From: UBA1431 sp002329665
Lineage (GTDB): Bacteria > Bacillota > Clostridia > Christensenellales > UBA1431
Assembly: GCA_040772545.1 (NCBI GenBank)
Contig: JAXGXY010000006.1
Location: 27,980-91,979 of the forward strand
DNA: 64,000 nucleotides
Direction: 5' to 3'
In this document: piece by piece, positions 7,994 through 16,307 of the stretch
Numbering within the stretch: position 1 is the stretch's first letter
How the letters are laid out: every line of letters starts with the position of its first letter
The notes under the pieces: model-generated
Told to the model about the DNA's origin: nothing
Database searches by the model: none
The model's input: the letters and a program-made list of their open reading frames with translations, nothing else
Program-made: the position numbers and the translations under genes

Positions 7994-8286
7994 ATGTACT
8001 GGACCGGTCTTTCGCCGGACGAAGCCAGGGAATCGCTGGCCAACAAGGACAAATCGAAGAAAGACAAAAGGATGACGCTTTCTAAGGCGGTGCGCAGCTT
8101 CGTCAGCGACGGCGCAAACATCGGCATAGGAGGCTTCGTAAACAGCCGGCAGCCGCTTGCCCTGGTGCATGAGATCATCCGCCAGGGAAGAAAAGACCTT
8201 ACCCTCTCCTTTCAGTCGGCAGGACCTGATCCATGAGGCGATCGACACCCAGGGATATTTCGTGAAAAGGGAAATGAAGCAATAGC
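7994..8286 (+). pseudogene. Truncated CoA-transferase alpha subunit
   Basis: From ATG 7994 (GGAAGGTGGT 3-4 nt upstream) the frame encodes an 80-residue N-terminus with MTLSKAVRSFVSDGANIGIGGFVNSRQPLALVHEIIRQG. This is the start of a GctA-like acyl-CoA transferase subunit, normally about 250-320 residues. It ends at a TGA (8234-8236) right after LTLSFQSAG. A second frame starting about there reads …RQDLIHEAIDTQGYFV…KQ and stops at 8284-8286, possibly the far C-terminus. A large internal deletion joining the two ends is the simplest reading. The intact promoter suggests recent decay. Confidence 0.7.
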
Positions 8287-8532
8287 CCATGCCCTAAAGT
8301 TTCCGTAAAATTCTAAAACAAATCGGAAAATAAAGCAATTCGGTTAAACAAAACGCGAAAAATATGACTGGCGCGTATGTTAACTCATTTCTTCGGACTG
8401 ATTCTTATCACGCGATTCTACATGCAATAATCAGAGGACTATCTTCGAATTTTGTTGAAATACTATGATGAATATGTTATCCTGTCACCGATTATATGTT
8501 AAGGAGGAGGTGGGAGTAGGTTCCGAAGAAAG
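8287..8532 (+). other. AT-rich gap with a candidate promoter at 8455-8483
   Basis: No gene is seen. TTGAAA (8455-8460), a 17-bp spacer and TATCCT (8478-8483) form a fair promoter for the small ORF and lipoprotein downstream. A GGAGGAGG run at about 8502-8510 lacks a start codon at proper distance. Base composition is markedly richer in A/T than the flanks, which suggests acquired DNA. Confidence 0.4.
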
Positions 8533-8604
8533 ATGCAGAAGGCAGTCCGCTTTTTTGCTCAACTGTATTCAATCTATGAACTGAAGCGAACAGAGAAGGA
8601 GTAA
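8533..8604 (+). CDS. Possible 23-residue leader ORF
   Basis: ATG 8533 to TAA 8602 encodes a short peptide (MQKAVRFFAQLY…) with a basic/aromatic N-terminus and charged C-terminus. Its last codons contain the AAGGAG that serves the lipoprotein gene starting 4 nt after its stop, so translation of the two could be coupled. Its own ribosome-binding site is poor. It may be chance; no family recognised. Confidence 0.3.
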   Translation: MQKAVRFFAQLYSIYELKRTEKE

Positions 8605-8608
8605 TTAA

Positions 8609-9211
8609 ATGAAAAGATTAACTATAACCGTTTTGGCACTGTTTCTTACCTTATCACTGGCCGGTTGTGCAGGAGGCACCGAAGGAACCGACGTTGCCGT
8701 CAGCCCTGCCACAAGTGCAGAATCATCTCATGACGGTACAGATGCTGACACTCCCGATTTTCATTATACAAAAGATCTTTACAGTTATGATCATAAGCTA
8801 AATGATTATCAAGGTGGTTATCAGTTAGTGGAAGGCCTTCCTTGGGAAGGGTACCCTGCCGACTTGCCTCTTATCGGCGGCTATATGGATCTGAGTTTGG
8901 GCGGCGGTCCTTCCGCTTTCAGTTCTGACAGTCATAGTTTAGTCGTATTTACACGGGGCGGCGATGACGGCGAAATAGCCAACTGGTATCGTCAGCAGTT
9001 GGAATCAGCAGGCTGGGAAGTAACGGACTTTGAAACCAGCGAACAATACGGCAGCACCATGTTTAAGTTCTCTAACGATAACTGGTACGGAGATTTTCTG
9101 GTTCAAAGCGAGGAATCCGCTCTTGGGGGGTACGATGGTGCCATGCCCAGAGACGAATCCGATTTTGAAAAGACTGCTGTTATAGTCAATGTAAATAAAA
9201 AATCGTCATAA
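8609..9211 (+). CDS. Putative lipoprotein of unknown function
   Basis: 200 residues. The signal MKRLTITVLALFLTLSLAGC has a lipobox (LAGC), followed by a Thr/Ser/Asp-rich linker (about 20-45) and a small compact domain with GGDDGEIANWYRQQLESAGW and FKFSNDNWYGDFLV. It is probably exported and anchored in the membrane outer face. AAGGAG is 7 nt before the ATG. Its AT-richer codons differ from the neighbouring GC-rich genes, a hint of transfer. No enzymatic motif recognised. Confidence 0.75.
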   Translation: MKRLTITVLALFLTLSLAGCAGGTEGTDVAVSPATSAESSHDGTDADTPDFHYTKDLYSYDHKLNDYQGGYQLVEGLPWEGYPADLPLIGGYMDLSLGGGPSAFSSDSHSLVVFTRGGDDGEIANWYRQQLESAGWEVTDFETSEQYGSTMFKFSNDNWYGDFLVQSEESALGGYDGAMPRDESDFEKTAVIVNVNKKSS

Positions 9212-9293
9212 TCAACGGCAACCGGACATGCCTCAACCATGTAAACAGGCGATATTCCTTTTTCTATAGGCAGGGAACGCACCTGAAATATGA

Positions 9294-9326
9294 TTTAAAG
9301 GCCTCTTGCAGAAGGAGGCCTTTAAA
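9294..9326. terminator. Palindromic terminator-like hairpin
   Basis: A perfect 12-bp stem TTTAAAGGCCTC / GAGGCCTTTAAA with a 9-nt loop lies between the lipoprotein gene and the converging ADP-ribosylglycohydrolase gene. The stem is flanked by T's and A's on both strands, so it may terminate both. Confidence 0.6.
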
Positions 9327-9444
9327 CTTATACTTTACGTCCAATAAGTGCTTTAATGCTAATTGACAGGGACATTCTATTCTGGCATTTCCATCCCGTA
9401 TTCCTCCGTTAGGGGTACGGGGCAGGACAATTGGCATACCCGCG

Positions 9445-10485
9445 CTACCATCCCGGATACTTCTCCCGCCACTCGTCTGTATACGCGAAACCGGTGTACA
9501 GGTCGCAAGCCATCGCACGGATCACGTCTTGCAGTTCGACCTGCCGGACCCATTCTGGAGGGATTCCCTCTTCACCGTGCATCAGCCCCATGACGTTGCC
9601 GCAGATCGCTCCCGTGGAATCGCTGTCCCCCGAATGGTTCACAGCAAGGATCACGGCATCCTTATAACTGTCCGGGTACGACAACGCCGCGTATACCGCG
9701 ATTGCCAGCGCTTCCTCCGCGACCCAGCCTCCGCCCAGGGAATGGACCTTCTCAACTGCTGGCTTCCCGCTTTTCGCGAGTCGGACCGCGTTTTTTAGCG
9801 CCGCCGCCGTCTCCCGGCTGTCCTCTCCGCCTCCCAGCGTCTTCATTACGGACTCCACCGCTTCCGCCAGTCCCTGCCCGGCAACCAGACCGTTGATGAG
9901 CACGGCGAAGGCGGCGGCCGCTATCCGGCCTGTCGGATGCCCGTGCGTCAGGCTCGCCGACTCGGACGCGGTGTCGAAAACGGATTCGAGCCCCATAATA
10001 AGCCCGACAGGCGCCATGCGCATCACCCCGCCGCAGCCTTTGCTGTCGTTCCTCGCCATGTCCCCGAAATTCCTGCTTCGCATAAGGGAGGACAGGCACG
10101 CGTTGCCGGGCGCGCGCTGCGCGTGCAGCGCTTCGACTCCTAACAGCCATCCGTCGGTCCCGATCTCGAACGCGGGCTCCCCGCCTTGGGTCTTCAGCCA
10201 ACGAAGGTAAGCGTGGTGTATGACCCCGGGGACGTAGCATATCCCTTTTTCCACGCTGCGGCATTTGGCCCTGAGCAGCCCTTCCGCCGTGAACAGCGTC
10301 ATCTGCGTATCGTCGGTGATCTCGGCATACGGCTTCCCCTTAAGATCGAGGTCCCGAATGCCACCTTCCCCGTACCGGTTCTTGATTTCCTCCCAGCCCA
10401 TGAACTCCACGGGCCAGCCCAGCGCGTCCCCAACGGCGCCGCCCAGCAGGCATCCCGTGAAATGCGAGAGTGTCCTTCGGTTCAT
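9445..10485 (-). CDS. ADP-ribosylglycohydrolase family protein
   Basis: 346 residues. FTGCLLGGAVGDALGWPVEF, EITDDTQMTLFTAEGLLRA and, near the C-terminus, NHSGDSDSTGAICGNVMGL are the conserved blocks of the DraG/ADP-ribosylhydrolase fold; the Asp clusters bind two divalent metals. It should remove ADP-ribose from proteins, nucleic acids or a small molecule. The start is ATG 10485 with AAGGAGTGA 5-6 nt before it; the frame extends 23 codons upstream without support. No ADP-ribosyltransferase is adjacent, so the substrate is unknown. Confidence 0.88.
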   Translation of the reverse strand: MNRRTLSHFTGCLLGGAVGDALGWPVEFMGWEEIKNRYGEGGIRDLDLKGKPYAEITDDTQMTLFTAEGLLRAKCRSVEKGICYVPGVIHHAYLRWLKTQGGEPAFEIGTDGWLLGVEALHAQRAPGNACLSSLMRSRNFGDMARNDSKGCGGVMRMAPVGLIMGLESVFDTASESASLTHGHPTGRIAAAAFAVLINGLVAGQGLAEAVESVMKTLGGGEDSRETAAALKNAVRLAKSGKPAVEKVHSLGGGWVAEEALAIAVYAALSYPDSYKDAVILAVNHSGDSDSTGAICGNVMGLMHGEEGIPPEWVRQVELQDVIRAMACDLYTGFAYTDEWREKYPGW

Positions 10486-10690
10486 CTTCTCACTCCTTAT
10501 CACCGTCGCGGAAGCAATACCGCATCCGTATACCGCCGAAGCGGCTACGCGCAAGCGTCGATCCGTCAGGAGCGTCCCGGCGTTCGTTAAGTTTCAGGCT
10601 GGGCGACTCGCCCGCCCTCCCCGGTGAGGCAGATACCCTTTTATCGGGGATATGCTATTGCTTCCGCACATAAAACAGCCCAAATTCCGC

Positions 10691-12157
10691 TCACCCCGCC
10701 ATGTCCCGGAGCTTCTCCCATATCCGCACCATCGCCAGCGTATCCAGGCGGCAATACGAAAGCAGGGCCGCCCTGATCGCTTCGACTTCCTCCGGTGTCC
10801 TTTCGTGCAGGGACGCGAAGGCGTCCATCGCCTCCGAGCCGTTTTGCACGTCCAGGCCGGCGTAGTCCAGCTCAGGATCGTCAGGGATCAGCGCCGGAAG
10901 CACATATTTGAGCGAATAGCTGCCCTGCATATCCCGGTTGTAATAGTATCCTTTCTTGAACGGGGCCATCAGGTCCTGAAGATTGTCGTGGATGCTCATC
11001 AAATGCGGAGCCAGATCAGGGAAACGGTTCGCGAGGTTTCTCAGCACCATTTTCTCGAAGGTCATGTTGTAGGCGACCACGCAGACGCCGGCGGGGACGT
11101 CCCGTACCAGCCTTTCGGCAAGCGCCCGCCTCGGGTCGGCGCCTTCCTTTGCAAGGAACTCCCTGTGCTGCAGTTCGCCGTCCCCGCTCTCGAAAAAATG
11201 CACGGAATACTGGAACGGTATCTGTTCGTAGGGCCTCAGCCCATCGAACGGGGGGACCGGCTGCATGTACGTCTCGAAATCCAGGAAGTACAGCGGGTAG
11301 GAGAAGCCCCCTATCGATTCGAGGATGCCCTCTGTGTTTATCTCCTCGGCGCCGTGGAGTTCCGCCTCCACCTGCAGCAGCTGTTTGCCCGTCAGATGGC
11401 TGTTTATCAGGTCCTCGAACGCGAAGCATCCCTCGCCGTAAAGCCTGTACTGCTTCCTTTTCCGCATGCCAGTGATGTCGAACACGCAGGGAACCGGCAG
11501 ATGCTTCGTACAATAGGACCAAAACCCGCATTCGTACGGCGAATGGCAGTGCAGGCCGATGTCCTGTTCCGGCTCTTTCTTGCTTTTCAAAGCTTTTCTC
11601 ATCATGCGGATGCCGGCTTCGATCTCCGGCCTGAACTCGTGCGCATAATCCGTCACGTCGCATACGCAGAACAGGTTGTCAAGATCGAGTTCCCCTTGCC
11701 GGACGTAATCGCCGTTTAGGTGCACGACATGCGCCCTGTTGACCCTGATCCCCGCTTCCGCGAGCACGTAATGCTGGTAGGCCGCGTCTACAATAAGCAC
11801 TTCCTTCAGGTCCGTCGTGCTCTTGACCTCGTAGATGTCGTAGCCGTCCCCCGATTTAACGAGGATGTCGCAGATCACGGCGAGGTCGTCGTGGACGAAC
11901 GCCGCTTCATAGACGGCCTCTGCGCCCGAATCCATGGCCGCCTTCGTCTGCGCGGCCATCTCGAAAAGGTCGGGCGTAAACCGAATAAGAAAGCCCCCGG
12001 GGAACAGGTCCCTCGCGAGTTCGCCCACCATCTTCCCGTTTTTGAATACCATTTCAAGCCCGGGATCCTGCTCCTCGAGTTCCGGCCGGTAGCACTTGAG
12101 CCACAGGTTTTTCACGCACTGCCATCCGCGAATGTATTTGCTCTTGGATATGAACAT
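10691..12157 (-). CDS. DUF2779 domain protein, probable nuclease
   Basis: 488 residues. The N-terminal half has a Cas4/RecB-like layout: VFKNGKMVGELARDLFPGG, an E…DILVKSGDGYDIYEVKS motif typical of PD-(D/E)XK nucleases, then four Cys in C…CFWSYC-like context. The C-terminal half, YPLYFLDFETYMQPVPPF, VAYNMTFEKMVLRNLA and LLSYCRLDTLAMVRIW, follows the DEDD exonuclease (RNase H-like) pattern of DUF2779. A nucleic-acid processing role is likely; the biological pathway is unknown. Such genes occur in accessory and defence-like settings. Confidence 0.8.
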   Translation of the reverse strand: MFISKSKYIRGWQCVKNLWLKCYRPELEEQDPGLEMVFKNGKMVGELARDLFPGGFLIRFTPDLFEMAAQTKAAMDSGAEAVYEAAFVHDDLAVICDILVKSGDGYDIYEVKSTTDLKEVLIVDAAYQHYVLAEAGIRVNRAHVVHLNGDYVRQGELDLDNLFCVCDVTDYAHEFRPEIEAGIRMMRKALKSKKEPEQDIGLHCHSPYECGFWSYCTKHLPVPCVFDITGMRKRKQYRLYGEGCFAFEDLINSHLTGKQLLQVEAELHGAEEINTEGILESIGGFSYPLYFLDFETYMQPVPPFDGLRPYEQIPFQYSVHFFESGDGELQHREFLAKEGADPRRALAERLVRDVPAGVCVVAYNMTFEKMVLRNLANRFPDLAPHLMSIHDNLQDLMAPFKKGYYYNRDMQGSYSLKYVLPALIPDDPELDYAGLDVQNGSEAMDAFASLHERTPEEVEAIRAALLSYCRLDTLAMVRIWEKLRDMAG

Positions 12158-12300
12158 GTCACCCGCTCCATGCTTTTATTCCTGAGGCTATGTTAATATA
12201 ACGTATGTACCTATTGGGGGACAGGGGTATAAATTTTGAATATTTATCTGGCAGCTTGTTAATTTTCTCCATCCAACCTGGGCTTTGTATCGAGACGTTT

Positions 12301-12923
12301 TTAAACTCTGAAATGTAGCTCTCCACATTTATATATCCTTGCTTTGGCGACCGTGTATAAGCTGTTATGCCACATCGGGATTATTGGATACTTTTTGTTA
12401 AGCTCGGGAATTGCTTTTGTTAATATGTTATCGGTTCCCAATTCTATAATTTTCTCTGGTTCTATAATACGAACCTGTTCCAGTATAAATTCTTTATATT
12501 GTTTTGTGTATGCCAAAACATGAGTATCTTCTTTATTATCACCGCCACGTTTGTTGAGGTTCATTATTGCTACTCTTCCTAATGCATGATTAACATGTTC
12601 TTGACCCGTGATACGACTTAACGCCAAATACATACGTGCAATCTTTTCTAGCTGTTTTGGACGATTATCCCCAATTCCTTTTGTATAATAATCCTGATAC
12701 CATTTCAGCTGGGTACGGGCTGAAGGTTATTCGGACCCCTTGTGCTTTAGTATGTTAGCAACGCGCCGTCATAGTTATCACTCACAACACCGTCACGAAT
12801 AAATGACTCTTGTTCAATGCCTGGAAGTGTAGTCTCGCCCCATGGTTTTTCCGTTCGATGCGCATCACACCATCGTGAAAACAAATCAGAAATCCTCTTA
12901 TCGTATTCGTTGTAATCTAACAT
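12301..12923 (-). pseudogene. Broken uracil-DNA-glycosylase-like gene
   Basis: The N-terminal piece starts at ATG 12923 behind GGAGG (MLDYNEYDKRISDLFSRW…) and runs into a stop at about 12748. The C-terminal piece, in another frame, reads TQLKWYQDYYTKGIGDNRP (about 12720) through MYLALSRITGQEHVNHALGR, EQVRIIEPEKIIELG and MWHNSLY to 12303. The middle, including the part expected to carry the active site, is missing. EP.II..G followed by a late H/P segment recalls UDG-fold proteins found in accessory DNA, but this is a loose match. It is AT-rich compared with its neighbours. Confidence 0.55.
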
Positions 12924-12968
12924 AAAAATCCCTCCATTAGAAATTTACGATGTGTTTCTTCCCTTCAC

Positions 12969-13958
12969 TCACACCCCATACCGCCTGGCCAAATCCGCTA
13001 TGTCCTGCTTCACAATCTCCCTCAACTCAGCCGGTTCCAGCGCCTCGCAGAAACAGCCGAACTGCAGCGCAAAATACCGGATGCCTTCAACGACCGAATA
13101 TATGCACACCTCCATATACTCGTCGTCCAGGTCCCGCATCCTTGCGCTCCGCCCGAAGTTGTCCACCACGTCGCCCGCGCGGGACTTGTGCATCTTCAGC
13201 ACGATCCTGCGCGGCTTCCCGCCGTACATGAAGTTGTGCTCCTTGGCGTATCTGGCCAGGTCCAGCCCCCTTTCATATCCCGGTATCTTTGTGATCGAAC
13301 GCGCGTCCTTTTTCAGCACCTCGGGCCCGGTCATCTTGTCAATCCTGAAATGCCGTAATTCATCTTCGCCTTCATAACTCGCGATCAGGTAATACTGGCT
13401 GTTCGCGCAGACGATCTGGTAAGGGTTAACGACGTCCTTTTCGCTTCTCCTTGGATGCAGTTCCCCGTCCGTACCGTACTGGTTATAGAAAAACGCCGCC
13501 TGTTTGCGCAGGGTGATCGCTTCGTCCAGAAGGTCGAGCGCAAGGAAGAACTCCTTGTTGCGCTGATGTATCCATCCTTCGACATTGTGGATGTGTTCGA
13601 AGTGCTGGGTAAAATACACGTTGGCCAGATTTTTCAGCTTGTCGATCAGGCGCTTTGCGTCGTTTGCCGGGATATATTTCGACGTCATGACGCTGTCGAT
13701 CAAAAGCCTGAGCTCTGTTTCTTCGAATTCCCTTTCGCGCAGATAGTACCCTTTCCTGTTCTCCTGATAGGGGCAGATGTCGTACCCCATCTCCATCAGC
13801 AACGAGATGTTCCGAGCAACGGCCTTCCTCTCGGCGCACATGTTATATTCCCTATTAAGCCGGTAGATGATCTCCTTCGTCGTTACGGGATGGTCGAAAT
13901 CGGAGTATTTTTCCAGTATCCTCAGGATGTACAACAACATCTTCTTTTTGCCGCCCAT
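12969..13958 (-). CDS. WYL-domain transcriptional regulator
   Basis: 329 residues. Residues 1-75 form a winged helix of the DeoR/HTH_11 kind (HPVTTKEIIYRLNREYN, ERKAVARNISLLMEMG). The WYL domain follows (about 150-230) with VNPYQIVCANSQYYLIASYEG and LRHFRIDKMTG, then a C-terminal extension (KEHNFMYGG…, DDEYMEVCIYSVVEGIRYF). WYL regulators bind nucleic-acid ligands and often control defence or DNA-damage genes. GGAGGTGA lies 15 nt before the ATG, farther than usual. It may act on the tyrosine phosphatase-like or DUF2779 genes nearby; no operator was identified. Confidence 0.88.
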   Translation of the reverse strand: MGGKKKMLLYILRILEKYSDFDHPVTTKEIIYRLNREYNMCAERKAVARNISLLMEMGYDICPYQENRKGYYLREREFEETELRLLIDSVMTSKYIPANDAKRLIDKLKNLANVYFTQHFEHIHNVEGWIHQRNKEFFLALDLLDEAITLRKQAAFFYNQYGTDGELHPRRSEKDVVNPYQIVCANSQYYLIASYEGEDELRHFRIDKMTGPEVLKKDARSITKIPGYERGLDLARYAKEHNFMYGGKPRRIVLKMHKSRAGDVVDNFGRSARMRDLDDEYMEVCIYSVVEGIRYFALQFGCFCEALEPAELREIVKQDIADLARRYGV

Positions 13959-14077
13959 ATTGCTGATAGGTCTTCACCTCCCCGATTCTATTATTTTCCA
14001 TAGTTTGTTAATTTCCTTTATTTTGGGTCCTTTTGAACCATTTTGTTGTTCCATCTTTCTACTTCTCTTTAAAACTC

Positions 14078-14506
14078 TTAACCCTCCCTTTGCTTGGTTT
14101 CCATCAGCGCATCCAGCATGAGCCTGTAGCATTTCATGTTGGGACGGAACGAACGGCGGTTTAACACTTCCGAATCGTCGCCGTCCGCCCATTTCATGAT
14201 GGCCGCCCCGATACCGGCGCTGCGGGAAATCCCCGCATCGCAGTGGACCACCAACGCTTCAACCTTATCGAACCAGCGGGTAACGAAACGGGCCATTTCG
14301 CGCGCCTGTGTTTCAGAGATCGTGTTTTCTCCAAGTTCCCCGTCGTTAAAGGCAAAATAAGCAACATCCCTGATTTTTTCGTTTGGCGCAAATTCGTTTG
14401 GCGTTCCGTATCTGGAATGAATGGAAATTATGATGCATGCAGGTATGTCGGCAGACATCGAAAACTCCGCCGCCATTTTCCTGGATAAAATAAACAGCTC
14501 TCTCAA
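14078..14506 (-). CDS. Protein-tyrosine phosphatase-like protein
   Basis: 142 residues. The P-loop VVHCDAGISRSAGIGAAI gives HC-x5-RS, the signature of cysteine-based phosphatases; the Cys at about 97 and the Arg six residues later would be catalytic. FAFNDGELGEN may supply a general-acid Asp. The start is a TTG at 14506 (a TAA stop lies seven codons upstream and no ATG lies between). The C-terminus LNRRSFRPNMKCYRLMLDAL is typical of small PTPs found next to phage or accessory genes. Substrate unknown. Confidence 0.75.
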   Translation of the reverse strand: MRELFILSRKMAAEFSMSADIPACIIISIHSRYGTPNEFAPNEKIRDVAYFAFNDGELGENTISETQAREMARFVTRWFDKVEALVVHCDAGISRSAGIGAAIMKWADGDDSEVLNRRSFRPNMKCYRLMLDALMETKQREG

Positions 14507-14889
14507 CTCTGTCCGCCCGCCTTCTTAAACCAAGAAAACCCATGTCTCATACGGGTGTTGCATCTTTTAGGGCTTAAAAGCATTATATGAAAGCATCCGT
14601 ACCATAAAGGGGTCAGCCTCGTTCATGCGAGAAACAAATGGATGAAAAAGTGTCATGTCAGCGAGGCAGAACCCATCCGATGCCGGAATCGAAATCTTCG
14701 GTCATATCAACCTTTTAACAGCGCGCCGGACCCGTCCTTTTGGGGCTGCCTGACAGAGCCCTCAAACTCGTACGAACAGGGCGTTTGAGTGGAGATGTCA
14801 ACCACGTTTTTCAGACAGCCGTTTAGCCAATACATAAAATCAATCAAATTGAGCATGTTATAAAAAGCTAAACAAGAGGAGGTCTTATA
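14507..14889. other. Gap between phosphatase and membrane protein genes
   Basis: Most of this stretch shows no gene. A - strand frame, ATG 14856 to TGA 14707 (49 codons, reading …GCLKNVVDISTQTPCSYEF…), has sensible composition but no ribosome-binding site, so it is a weak candidate or a remnant. No terminator with a clear U-tract is visible. Confidence 0.35.
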
Positions 14890-15303
14890 ATGACCACAGC
14901 AAAAGGGATTCTAAAGGTTGTCAGCGTTCTTTTTATCATCAAGGGCTCCATATTGACGCTGATCTCGCTGATGACGATCTTCGCGTCCGGGATACTCAAA
15001 ACATTGATTGGCGAAGTGTCGGCCCCCGTCGCGGCCGTTGCCGGCGGGGTGTTGATCGGCGGCGGGGTTATTTTTCTTGTTGCCAGCGTTATCGAGCTGG
15101 TTATCGGGGTGCTCGGGCTGAAAAAGAGTGACGACCCTTCCCAGTCCGGTTACTTCATCGTTGCGGGAGCGATCATCGCGGCCTTCGCTCTCATAAGCCT
15201 TATCATCGCCCCCCACATACTCTGCATGATCGGCTTTTCCCTGCCAATACTCTATATCGTCGGCGGTTACATGCTCAAAGAAGGACAATACTCTTCAGCC
15301 TAG
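14890..15303 (+). CDS. Small integral membrane protein, unknown function
   Basis: 137 residues with four predicted membrane helices: about 10-32, 45-72 (Gly/Ala/Val-rich), 85-110 and 112-130. The loop between helices two and three is short and charged (LKKSDDPSQSG). AGGAGG lies 8 nt before the ATG. It resembles small DUF4064-like membrane proteins in topology, but I cannot assign a family. A strong terminator follows at 15452-15480. Confidence 0.75.
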   Translation: MTTAKGILKVVSVLFIIKGSILTLISLMTIFASGILKTLIGEVSAPVAAVAGGVLIGGGVIFLVASVIELVIGVLGLKKSDDPSQSGYFIVAGAIIAAFALISLIIAPHILCMIGFSLPILYIVGGYMLKEGQYSSA

Positions 15304-15652
15304 CAATCGGCTGGATTGATTCCCGCGACGGAGGGCGGAGGGAACAAAGCAACCGGCCATCCTGTTTATGATGCCGAAGCCGGGACTTGCCTTTCTACAT
15401 GAAAGCATGTGTCGGAACTGTTGGACAAACAGATGCATCACGCTGCAGGATAAGCCAAGGAAATCGTTCTTGGCTTTTTTCGCTTTCGGAAGGATTAGTG
15501 CGATTCGTGTTGAATATCTATTAATTATTGAACATGAACATCTCGCCCTTTTTACGTAACATTGCATTTTGGGTTTTCGTTGTCGACACCAGCCACTAAT
15601 GGCCGAATCACAAAACCGTCGGTTGCTTTTACCTATCAGGAGGTGTTTTGCA
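15304..15652 (+). other. Gap holding a terminator
   Basis: No gene is seen. The rho-independent terminator at 15452-15480 is the only clear element. AT-rich sequence after it (15480-15560) may hold the promoter of the next gene, but I cannot fix one. Confidence 0.4.
15452..15480 (+). terminator. Rho-independent terminator
   Basis: Stem AAGCCAAG / CTTGGCTT with a 9-nt loop followed by TTTT on the + strand, about 150 nt after the membrane protein gene. Confidence 0.7.
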
Positions 15653-16213
15653 ATGAAGGTCAAAGAAAAGTATCGTGGTCTCAGCAGGGAAGAACTCCTA
15701 ATAGCTATAGAGCGTTTAGGGGCGGATTACGAAGTCCACTCGTACAGTTGTTCCCAGTGCATCCTGGCGGCAATCAACGATGTTGTAGGGCTCAGCGACG
15801 ACATAGTCCGGTGCGGTACTTCGTCGTGCGGCGGCTCGGCCTTCCAGTTGGTCGGTCCGTGCGGCGGCTACCAGGGCGGCCTTATAGCGCTGGACTATTT
15901 CTTTGGGCGGCCTGCCAAGTGCATGAGCCCGGATGAATTAAAAATGGAAAACATCCAAAAACTCATGGACAGCGTTGCCGTCGCGAGAGAATGGTATGAC
16001 AAGTATTTCAGGACGTACGGCACGATCCAGTGTGCGGGCATTATGTACCAGAAGTTCGGCCGCCTGTTCTACTTCGAGGACCCCGACGAGTTCCGGAAAT
16101 TCGATGAGGCCGGAGCACACACGGACCCCGAAAAATGCGCGAAGGTCGTCGGTACCGCCGCACGCATGTTGCTTGAGCTGCTTATGGACAAGGGCGTGGT
16201 CGAGGCAGATTGA
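15653..16213 (+). CDS. C_GCAxxG_C_C-type redox-like protein
   Basis: 186 residues. The N-terminal half has YSCSQCILAAINDVVGL and VGPCGGYQGGLIALDYFFG, the pattern of the C_GCAxxG_C_C family (about 150 residues), whose Cys may bind a metal or act in redox. Further Cys are at TSSCGG, TIQCAG and PEKCAK. The start at 15653 is set by AGGAGGTG 7 nt before the ATG; the frame itself is open upstream. A hairpin terminator follows. Function in the family is not established. Confidence 0.75.
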   Translation: MKVKEKYRGLSREELLIAIERLGADYEVHSYSCSQCILAAINDVVGLSDDIVRCGTSSCGGSAFQLVGPCGGYQGGLIALDYFFGRPAKCMSPDELKMENIQKLMDSVAVAREWYDKYFRTYGTIQCAGIMYQKFGRLFYFEDPDEFRKFDEAGAHTDPEKCAKVVGTAARMLLELLMDKGVVEAD

Positions 16214-16272
16214 AAGCGCGGGATGGTTTGGCCGTCGGTTCCTCCGGCCTTGATGCCTCCCTCGGTTTATCG

Positions 16273-16307
16273 AAACCTCCGAACCGGTAAAACCGGTTCG
16301 GAGGTTT
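16273..16307 (+). terminator. Long-stem terminator
   Basis: A perfect 15-bp stem AAACCTCCGAACCGG / CCGGTTCGGAGGTTT with a 5-nt loop, 60 nt after the C_GCAxxG_C_C-type gene. The U-tract is short (TTTATC). Confidence 0.75.
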
